From NCBI RefSeq assembly GCF_910592395.1, contig NC_088325.1, positions 8,932,109 to 8,996,108 on the forward strand: a stretch of DNA of 64,000 nucleotides, given 5' to 3'. The position numbers were made by a program, and so were the translations under genes. Under the pieces are notes generated by a model. It ran no database searches. It was not told the origin of the DNA and saw only the letters and a list, made by a program, of their open reading frames with translations. Shown piece after piece: positions 54,515 through 64,000 of this stretch (positions are counted from its first letter, which is position 1; each line of letters begins with the position of its first letter). The DNA is from Lineus longissimus. Its lineage: Eukaryota; Nemertea; Pilidiophora; Heteronemertea; Lineidae.

Positions 54515-55500
54515 ATTGTTCAATCAAGATGGGCAATAAGTGGGCGACACCAATTTGTTAAACGGTAATGCCGTTATCCTTTGCATCAATTTCATAGTAT
54601 CGAGTTCAGGATGGCAGGCCCTTAAAAATGCACTTTATCATCGCGGCGATTTCCTTTATTGGAGATTACATCGTCAGTAGACCTAGATTAATAGACAGGG
54701 AAACTGATTATATAACCACACCATAACAACTGATAGAAGTATGTCACAAGTGATCAATTCATTCCCAATGCCAACCACTGACAATCAACTTACCACAACC
54801 CGAAGACCAACAAGTTTGAGCCAGTCAGTATGAATGGACCCTTACCTGCATATCAAACTGGGGTGGTCTTGTCTCAAATTAATGAACCGGTGTTAGGTCG
54901 GTGAGTCTAGGGTATTTAGACTCACCGATCTATGACCGTTGCTGGATAAGCAAGTGATACCAACTTATATCTTTTGCGCATTGTTGTCGGATGCCATTCA
55001 CAAATTGTCAATCGGAATTGATATTGGGTGGGCGACAGCAATTATTTGTTAAATGGTTATGCATTTCGCCTTTGCATCCACTATTATATAGTCAGAGTGT
55101 AGGATGACAGGCCCCTAAGACTTTACTTTGTCGTCAATGCTATTTCTTCTATCCGAGATTCGTTATCAGTTGGCCTAGGTTGATAGACAGGGAAACTGAC
55201 ATAATGGACCTCATGGTCTATACTCCTTTTAAACATAGCCGGGGTAAATCTTGATAAGATGCAAAAATCTTGGTGGTCAAGATGGGAAACTGATTAACAA
55301 CACAATAACCACTGATAGAAGTATAAGTGGTTAGGTCACAAGTTCTTTACCAATGCCAAACATTGTTCATCAACTCACAACAACAACAAGACCAACAAGT
55401 GTTAGGCAATCAGTATATGGTGGACCGTGGCCTGGTCAATGCATATCGTACTGTGGGCGGTCATGCCCAAATTGATAAATCGGTCTTGGAGTGGTCAATC
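54515..55500. repeat. Diverged direct duplication of about 430 bp
   Basis: 54515-54910 aligns with about 54995-55500. Shared landmarks in order are GGGCGACA, TTGCATC, AGGATG(G/A)CAGGCCC, ATAGACAGGGAAACTGA, ACTGATAGAAGTAT, GACCAACAAGT and CAGTAT. Copy 2 has a 60-70 bp insertion near 55210-55285. Confidence 0.75.
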
Positions 55501-56652
55501 TATACCCATGCGTGCCGCAAAACTGCCCAACTTCAACTCGTGATAATTCATTGATAAAAATGATTTGTGAAAAAAATATGGTACGGTACCTAACGTATAA
55601 AGCATCTAAGTTAACTTTCTCCCTAAATTACTAGATCGTATTTCTGGATTACCCAGAACAATTGCTTTTTTGAGAAGGTAAAAAAAATCACCTTGATCAA
55701 TTTTATGTCAGCATGTATGTCGCATCGAAGCATACTCTGTTGGAAAAGACGCAGTCATTCCTAGCGCATGTCCGTATAACCGCCGATTATTTGAAAAATA
55801 TTATTATACATATAATTAACAAAGTATAGCCTTTTCTCCACATCATTTTTCTATTTCGGAAATTTCACGGAAATCTAATTGAAAACTCCAAAATCCGCGG
55901 TTATACGGACACGTTCCAGTTGGTTAACAGCACAATTCCATTTTCAACATTTGAAAAATGTTTTATAAAAGTGGAGAAGAACTGCTTGACATTTTGAAAC
56001 TGTTATCATTCACGTCGGTTTGTTTATCATTTACTACACGAACCCATAGTGCGTTTCGAGATATCATGCGCAAATCAGCGGGTCATTGAAAACCAAGGCC
56101 TATAGTTTCTGTCGCATTTCAGGGTTGCGGTTAGGCATCAATGAAAGTTCCTCGAGCGCTGACTCTGCCTAAAATCGGCAAACATTTATGGTTCATTATG
56201 TTACACTCCAATAAATGGGTAGCTTGGATTGAGCTTGCCTTGGGGAAAACCCTTGACAATAGATCGACCGTAATGTAAATACAAGGTAATCCCGAGGAGG
56301 AACGTCCTCAAAAATTGTCAAGTCAGGTCAAATCGGTAAATACATGTACATTGAAACCGACACAAGACCTGCAAAATGCAAAACTCTTCATGTGTTGTAG
56401 TTTGCTTGCTACGTATCTTCCGGGGATCTTGCTCCCATCCAGCAGTCGATAGAAGGCTACTGGAGAGCACGAATGTAGAAGGATCTGCAGGTTTCTCTAG
56501 GATTGTGAATCCGACAAAACAAGAAAATCACTATTTGTACTTTACTTACAAACGTAATTCTTGGGCTTCCAAAATATATAAGGTTGTATAGACGAGATAG
56601 ACGATAGACGATAGACGAGAAACGATAACGGCAGCGTTTCCTGTACAGGTCT

Positions 56653-57877
56653 TGCCGTACGGACAGCTATTGCAGAACTCCCCCGAAGGCCACGTATGGA
56701 CCCAAATATTTTCTAATCGCATAGCAACAGTCTACGTCAGCAGGTCAGCTGGTCAATAATTAATATATGCGAAATGACGTAATACATCAAAGTACACCTT
56801 ATGAAACTTGTGCCTACGACAATAACATTTCGTTGTCATGGCGTCAATGTCGAGTTACAAAACATATCAAACATTATCTTATCACATGCTAAAATAAGAA
56901 ATGACGACCTTGATTGGGCACGGCACCGACATAAACCCTGTTATGATTCACCAAAATATAGGTCTATTTAAACTGTTAAGTACATGTACAAGCAAAGACT
57001 AAACAAGCTACCAATCTGTAACAACTCCCCCCTTCGGAGAAGGTTCGTCCCGAATCTTAAAGGACAAAATTGATTGTCCATTAATCGAATGTCAATTGTC
57101 GTTATAACCAAGTTAATCTAGTTCTGTCCATCACAGTTATAGCTAAGTAATATTTCCAATTCGGGTACTACCGTCTCCTGGTCGGAGTGGCCGACTCCTA
57201 TGGGCGCGGAATGTTCTCCCTTGGTTGGGGGGGGGGGGGGGGGGGGGTGATCCCCGGGCTAGTTGGCTCTGCTCTAGAAAAGTAGTATCTTTGTTTTCAA
57301 TCATAGATGTAGTTGTCGGCCTTTCGGCTTGCGATCCGGGTCGAAATGGCTTCGAACGGCGCGCCAAACACAGTCCTCCACGGGGTCTGTTGACTTGAGC
57401 TATTCCCTGTTTCAAATATATTTCCTTCCTGGCCTCAGATATGCTGTTGGTAGTCAGTGTACTGGTGGAATTATATATCCAGGACGAATCAGAGGCTGAT
57501 TCCGACGAGTTGTGTTGTCGTACCGACAACTATTCCAGAACTCCCCCCAAAGGACCCAAATATGTTCTAATCGCATAGCAACAGTCTACGTCAGCAGGTC
57601 AGCTGGTCAATAACTTATATATGCGAAATGACATAATACATCAAAGTACACCTTATGAAACTCGTGCCTACGACAATAATATTTCGTTGTCAAAGCGTCA
57701 ATGTCGAGTTACAAAACATATCAAACATTATCTTATCACATGCTAAAATAAGAAATGACGACCTTGATTGGGCACGGCACCGACATAAACCCTGTTATGA
57801 TTCACCAAAATATAGGCCTATTTAAACTGTTAAGTACATGTACAAGCAAAGACTAAACAAGCTACCGATCTGTAACA
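56653..57877 (-). mobile_element. Small two-LTR element (TRIM-like), 1.2 kb
   Basis: Direct repeats 56653-57023 and 57516-57877 (about 97% alike apart from a 9-bp length difference) flank 492 bp. Read on the minus strand, the repeats begin TGTTACAG and end ACGRCA, and a purine tract GAAGGGGGGAGT sits immediately before the downstream repeat, exactly where a polypurine tract belongs. No pol motif is present, so it is non-autonomous. No target duplication is seen. Confidence 0.8.
57143..57515 (-). CDS. Short ORF in the TRIM-like element
   Basis: The internal region is open on the minus strand from the LTR edge (Ser/Thr-rich, then RPRGGLCLARRSKPFRPGSQ, a Pro run from a 21-nt homopolymer, and SRPLRPGDGS). 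There is no clear start and no known domain. It may be a gag remnant; the homopolymer makes the frame unreliable. Confidence 0.3.
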
Positions 57878-58739
57878 CATGCAGCGCGACCCAATTGAAC
57901 AACACCATGGCCACCGTTCGCTTCTGAACAAAGTCTCAATGAACTCCCTTGATCCTTGATCTTAGCATCGCTCTTTTATACCGGCCATTTTAGCACGCCG
58001 TCCTGGTGGAGCCAAGTGTCATATATCTTCATGGAATCAATGCTAAATTTTTAACCAGTAGTTTTAGCTTTTAGAACTAAATATCAAAGCACGATATTTG
58101 AAATAACTTTTGATTTTTCTCATCCTCAACGCTACCGTGAATACTCTGGTACTAATTATTTTTCCGTAAGTTTATTTAATGGGGTTAGTGCAAAGGACAA
58201 TGCAATTTAAAAAAGAGTGCTGTCGCTATCGTGATCTATGATAAATACCATACATTAGTGTAGTGCGTATACAGTGCCTATACATGAATAGTGACAATAT
58301 TGGATTATTGAGGACACCACCAAAACAATGTTGGTGTTGGTGTCCACCATGACACTTTTGAGAGGAAGTGACACACGTCTTTTGTTGCCAGCATCTGAGA
58401 TGGTGGATTGACCACTTGGATTGTATGATTCTTACCAGGTGAAATGGATTTAATTCCATATCTATAAAGTAAATATACAATGTTTTTTACTCATGGCAAA
58501 TATAAAAAATGTGAATACTTTTAATCGAAGTAAGACATTTTTTTTTCAACAAAAAAATTGCTATTCTAATCCGTCCAGCCGTTCTGAAAAAAAACATACT
58601 CTGACAGATTATCAATAATCAAATATCAAAATATACGAAGAGATAAGAGCCAGAGGTCGAGATCATTAAGAATAGATTCAATCCAGCTACTCATTGACTG
58701 CAAGTTGCGATTTTTGCACTTATTTTTGAGACTCGCGAA

Positions 58740-59490
58740 TGTTTCTGGAAAAATGAAAAGGTATGGGGCCATTCTGCTCGCTGTATAGATATTTGGTGGT
58801 TAGGAGTTTATGCTGGTTTAGAAACATGCTACATGTATAATATATAGGTCAATTCAAACCGGTATGACATGTGATGTATCATTGATTGGAATATATTATC
58901 GAAAACAAGTCAAAATAAGACAAGAAACTGCACTTTCTACCTTTTCAGTTTTGGCCCCCTGGTGGTCAAATCGAGATTCATATCAAACCGAATTTCAGCG
59001 TCAGAGGTTATCTGAAAGAGGGGATCACGTGTACCAAGTGATCCAGAGGGGATCAAGTACCAAGTTTGAAATTCATCGCTTAAGTAGTTTAGAAACGTGC
59101 CATAGTTAAACTCAAAAAGCTAATTCACGCGAATTAACCTGTCTGACCTTGGAAAGTAGGTCAACTCAAAAACCCATAGAAATATGTGATGTAGCCTTCC
59201 TTGAAGTACCTACCTCAAAAATATCATCTAAAACAAGTCACTATTAAGCGAGATATTGTAATTTTTACAATTTTTAGATCTGGCCTCCTGGCGGCCAATT
59301 CAGTGTCAGAGGTCACCTGACTTAGGGAGGGTGGGGGCTCTGTACAAAGTTTCAAGTTTAATAGCTCCAGTGGTGACAAAAAAGGGGCCACTGATTTTGA
59401 AACAGGATACAGACGACGTTGATGGACGACGGATGACGACGGACACCGCGGTATTGTATAGAATCCCCTCCGATGAGCCAATAAAACGTA
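58740..59490. repeat. Dispersed (GAC)n-type repeat, copy C
   Basis: Same order of motifs as copy A (GGCCATT, TAGATATTTGGTG, AACATGCTACATGTATA, TGTGATGTA) and the same end (CACCGCGGTATTGTATAGAATCCCC, GATGAGCCA). Confidence 0.8.
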
Positions 59491-60410
59491 ATGGTGAGGG
59501 GCATGTGCCCACCTGGAAGATAGTACCTCCCTGGGCATTGTGTATACTAACAATAGTTTTACAACATTTCTCTTTGCAACACCATGTAGGCAAATGTTGC
59601 TGGTGTGTACAAAGGAAAATACTTACAACATTTGTAAAAATTATGCAAATTAGATGCAAAGCAATTCTTTGTTGCATCAGAGCCTTTCAAATAAATTTAT
59701 TTGAAAGACTCTGGTTGCATGTTGTAAAGTCTTAAGCCAATCAGACATAGGATTTGAGTCAAATGATCGACCTGAAGTCAGGTGACTTGGACCAAAAGAT
59801 ATTCCCCATGCAGTATGTTGATTACATAATATAGGACTATACAATTGGATACAAGATAGGGCCGAAAGGCTTATACATGTGTATATGCATATTAGGAGAA
59901 CTGCCCTTGTCAGACACAACATCCAGTGATATGCGCTATAATATTGCCCCGTCACTGATTATCAAATATCGAAATGAACGAATATAGAGCCTCAAGTTGA
60001 GATAATTTTAAACGATTCAATCCAGTAATTCATAAATAACTATAAAACGCCTCTTTCTCGCTGTATATTTTTGTAACTCTTTATTAAGATTTTCTGGAAA
60101 TAAGAACATTTTATTCTGGCAGGTTACAGAATTTCTATTTGTTTACCCTTTATTCATAGAAGAAAAAAACGTCGAAACTTTGCATGTATTTTCGCTAATC
60201 GGCAAAATCGGCAAAATAAAACTCCCCAAAATTAAGTGGTTAACAGAACAACATTGTATTATTGCATCGCATGATCTACTGCGTAATTAACTTATGATAT
60301 TAAGGAGTTTCGGATGAATGGGGAATTTTGGTGTGTTCTTGACGTCTGCTCCACTTTTCAATAGAGCATCGACAACATTAAGGTGACCTTTTTGGGAGGC
60401 GATCATTACA

Positions 60411-60467
60411 CTACACTACACTACACTACACTACACTACACTACACTACACTACACTACACTACACT
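60411..60467. repeat. (CACTA)n pentanucleotide array
   Basis: About 11 uninterrupted copies. Confidence 0.95.
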
Positions 60468-61139
60468 GTTATCTCATAAAAAACTCTCTGATATGGTGCT
60501 GACTAATGAAACAGCTCCAAGCCTTAGAGTATACTCTACCAATGCACATCACCTGTGCTAGATTGTGACACTGCGCGGTCTGTCCATCTGCTCTTGTTTT
60601 TAACACCCAGTTCTTTTCTCAATTGAACATATTTGTCCAGTGTGCTCTAAGTTCGTCATTTAAAAAAATGATTTTAGGGACATGAACACTCCATGACAAA
60701 CGATTAGATGTGTTTTCCATTCGAACAGTTCTAGAAGAATGTCACAATTTTTAAGAGAAATATTTTGAGAGAACAACGCCTTTGGAGAAAATTCAGTAGC
60801 TGAGTGATTTCTAGGAACATGTAATCGAGTGGCATAACACTGATCTCATATTGGCCATCATATTCCCATCATCTTCCAAACTCTGGTCTAAAAGGAAGAC
60901 ACTTGACTCACCTCTTCATTGTCTGAACCAGTCCTCTCTCGATCCGCCATGTCCAAATGATCTTCATTACCATACTGCTGCCTGAGCGGAGTGTCGGCTT
61001 GCAACATGTTTGCTGCGTTAGCCTGGAAGACATGAGAACATTGATGAGGCCAGGAATGCGCAAAGTCCAGATAATAGTTTTTTAAATACATTTAGATTGG
61101 ATATCCGCGTCTCAAATGTTGATTGATGGAGGAAAACTA

Positions 61140-61215
61140 AACAAGTAGAGGATCGAAATCCTAGTGCTGAAGAGAAGAGAAAGTGGGGATGGCTTGGTCG
61201 CACACTGAGAAGCGG
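61140..61215 (+). pseudogene. Short LINE fragment
   Basis: One frame reads AEEKRKWGWLGRTLRSGED, matching the RKWxWLGHTLR motif downstream of the RT in several LINE families. Too short for a clade. Confidence 0.4.
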
Positions 61216-62024
61216 CGAGGACCAGGCAGACCCTGCAGCTCATTGCGCCAATCTATTAGAAAATGAGATGAAGTCCCTGCAGATTTTAGGAAGTGTAGTA
61301 AATGAGCGATTTACATTAAAATAGTTTTTACAATTTTTCACAAAATGTAAGGAAGAATATTCGACCCAAACAATTGAGTGTATATTTTCTGTGATATACA
61401 ATTGTGATCGTATTGTATTTCAAGGTATTCACCTTGCACTATTCCTGTTAACGGACAGGTAGGCTCTATGCAGGACCCATATAGATACAGGTGAGAGGGT
61501 TTGAACTGACGTTGCTGGCCTTATGATTGGTGGCGCAGTGGCGCATTGCGGTTGATCCCCTGTATCCTGGTTGGTTTGTTCCTGAATATAAACTGCCTCT
61601 CCCTTAGCAGCGGGAGTTCCATCTTAAGTTCGCTCTTGGATAATTAAAAGAGTACGTATAACACCTTAATCTCGTGTGGATGTTCTTCCCTGTTTGATCC
61701 CGGAGTTAGTCCCCAAGACTGAAACCCCCAGGAGATCAGTAATGGAGCTCCTCGATAACACAATGTATACCAACTGTTACGGATCTTATTAAATGAATGC
61801 TAGTATTTGGGAAAAGTATAAAGGCTTGCTTTGTTTTTTAAAGTAGCCAGTTTGTTGGTTATTGTTGTGTATTGTTGTGAATAATTGAATGGAGTGGATA
61901 ATGGTGTTTAAACGTTTATTAATGCAGAGTCTTTAAAATAAAGAACCAGACATATAGGGAACGTATCATTTCAACACCAAAGCCGCCACCCGTTTCGGAA
62001 GACGCGCGTTGGGACAGAGCTATA

Positions 62025-62505
62025 TCGGGTCAAGTGGTACTCCCAAGCCAATTCAACACAACTGGACTTTGAACAATTCTACAATCAGCTGAACATGGCC
62101 GTTACAAACACCCCGTTTTAAAGCAAACGCATGCTTCAAAATAACTGATTTTTATAAAACTAGTTATATATTATGTCGCAGTTTGCTTTCCGACCGTTTT
62201 AAGGAGAATTGATGGCACTGATTTGAGATTAATTTTCGAAAAGCGTTTTTCTACTCCACATCATCTCGGGTCAAGTGGTACACCCAAGCCAATTCCACAC
62301 AACTGGACTTTGAACAATTCTACAATCAGCTGAACATGGCCGTTACAAACACCCCGTTTTAAAGCAAACGCATGCTTCAAAATAACTGATTTTTATAAAA
62401 CTAGTTATATATTATGTCGCAGTTTGCTTTCCGACCGTTTTAAGGAGAATTGATGGCACTGATTTGAGATTAATTTTCGAAAAGCGTTTTTCTACTCCAC
62501 ATCAT
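62025..62505. repeat. Near-identical 241-bp tandem duplication
   Basis: 62025-62265 and 62266-62505 differ at only a few positions (for example GTACTCCC/GTACACCC and ATTCAACAC/ATTCCACAC). Non-coding. Confidence 0.93.
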
Positions 62506-64000
62506 TACTTATTTTTGTGGTTAGCAGTGTAGTATGTTGTCGGTGCTTAATGGACCATCATAGTTCCATTTGTTGTCATCTAATTGGATATTTATATCTC
62601 ATTAATTTTGACCGACTACAACTAGTTTTTGTAATAGATTAATTTCGCATTCGCGCTAAAAATGCAAAACGTCTCGTTTTTTGCGGTTAGCTGTTCACAT
62701 GATTAGAAATCTAATTTTTTCATGTCTATTTTTTTCTAATTTAACTGTTGTTTAATGGAATAGTTTATCGTTTTGTGATTTTGAAGCCCAGTGTCTAGTT
62801 TATTTAGATTAGAAACGGTTCATTTTCCCATCGATGAGCTTGTTTTGGCACACATTTAAGCGCAAAGTAGTGTGAGGTACACCGTTCCAGTATTGTTGAA
62901 CACGCAATTTGACTTAAACCTTACACACATTTATGACGTGTACATGAATATTTGAGTCACCTCATAAGAAACAATTTACAGTATATGTTGCCATTGATAA
63001 AAACCTTATTATGGATTTTTTATAACAAACTGCAAACAGATGAGAGTAAATGCATCACTTAAATGTGATTTGATTATTGTTATGTTTGGCAATTAGCAGC
63101 TAATCACCACATCCGCCCAAATTGTTAGATCGTTCTCATCAATATGATTTTTATTTGATGCATTTGTAACCCGATAAAGCATATGTGTACCTCATGTGCA
63201 GAGTAGATATTTTTCGTTGAATTTTGGTTGTTCCATCATTGTTATGCACCTCAGCTCAGTTTGTAGCTGAATTAAAAAGGGCTTCACCATGGCTTCCGGT
63301 TAATTGCCCGAGAGAGCTGTGGTATAAACGGAAACTTGCCGTGATCTGACTCTTTATTTAAAAGACTCTGATTGATGTTAGTGAATAGCAATTAAACACC
63401 CAAATTTCAAAAATTAATCATACATTGAACCTTGACCTTACAGTAATGGGGATCGAAATAGATTCAGTTTCTTATTTTATCATTAAAAAAAACATTATAT
63501 AGTCAAGGAAAATAAAGATGGGTAAATTGAGAAAAATATATTTTTTCAAGAGATAAATCCATTTGCTGTTTTTTCTTCTTCTTCATTAAACATGTGGAAG
63601 TTTAACTCCTAACAATCTGCTTCCTAAACCGTACATGATCGATACACAGGCAAACAAAAATGTACTCCCTCTTACTTGACTAAACAATGAGACAAAATCA
63701 CTGCAGATGTCGTGGAGGCAAATTGAGTCGGCCGCACAAGACCCTAGAATATAAAGAAGTTGGAAAGGAGGAAGATCGTGGACGACCGATTCTTCACCTG
63801 CAGCCTAGTAAGGAGGTTATCAGGAGGTAGTGGGAACTTTCTGCGACCAAGAATCTACCAAAAAACTGTTTAAACAAACTGCTTTTGCAGTTGGAGTAAG
63901 CACTTTCATGTGGACGCCCCCCCCCCCCCGAGTTCTGTTGGAGCGAACATTATTCATCTTGACCAACATTGTATTGACATTGCTCAGCCTCCAGACAAAG
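62506..64000. other. AT-rich DNA, no gene seen
   Basis: Only a 13-nt C run (63917-63929) is notable. Confidence 0.5.

Overview
The window looks like intron-bearing nuclear DNA from a marine invertebrate. It has split genes with GT-AG introns, several classes of animal transposable element, many foldback elements and unusually long G/C homopolymers. A dispersed repeat with a (GAC)n segment next to a GGTGAGCTAAAAA-type end resembles repeats I associate with lophotrochozoans such as bivalves and brachiopods. That taxonomic guess is inference only. No prokaryotic gene organisation is present.

Layout. 1-5.3 kb: the 3' part of a Ty3/gypsy retrotransposon. It carries pol (one nonsense codon, a decayed tail), an additional 3' ORF with an SGNH/GDSL-hydrolase-like signature placed directly behind a splice-acceptor-like sequence, and a probable 3' LTR. 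6.1-7.2 kb: three terminal exons of a probable host gene. 10.3-14.4 kb: a foldback MITE with target duplication, repeated blocks containing CCAAT/CRE motifs, a 5'-truncated LINE with target duplication, and a gypsy fragment.

14.9-25.5 kb is the centrepiece: a candidate GINGER-type (gypsy-integrase-related) DNA transposon of about 10.6 kb. Its ends read TGTAAAAG...CTTTTACA and are flanked by CCGG on both sides. Inside I can assemble an uninterrupted 8-exon, 446-codon gene with an HHCC zinc finger and an intact DD35E integrase core. Intron 1 contains a 35-bp-unit array and a whole DIRS-type tyrosine-recombinase retrotransposon (15.9-21.05 kb) with inverted terminal repeats and an internal complementary region. 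The DIRS copy is defective (RT core deleted, several frameshifts). Intron 3 contains a large foldback repeat built from palindromic 20-bp units.

25.5-31 kb: a minus-strand pogo/Tigger-like transposase ORF whose third catalytic Asp is replaced by Asn, a mariner-like MITE, a minus-strand Ig-domain exon (phase 1-1) and two LINE fragments, one bounded by a clear target duplication. 34.2-38.35 kb: a decayed two-ORF LINE (L1-ORF1-like protein, APE endonuclease, RT) interrupted by a tRNA-derived SINE with a 12-bp target duplication. 38.8-47.8 kb: MITEs (two back-to-back PIF/Harbinger-like elements sharing one TTA), a Ser/Thr-rich coding-type minisatellite and diverged local duplications. 49.5-50.4 kb: a THAP zinc-finger ORF and a small acidic ORF in opposite orientation. 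51.4-64 kb: repeat-rich DNA with a foldback element, G-rich hairpins, a diverged 430-bp duplication, a 1.2-kb two-LTR element on the minus strand (TRIM-like), a pentanucleotide array and a near-identical 241-bp tandem duplication.

All calls come from reading the sequence. No database search was made, so family names rest on motif recognition.
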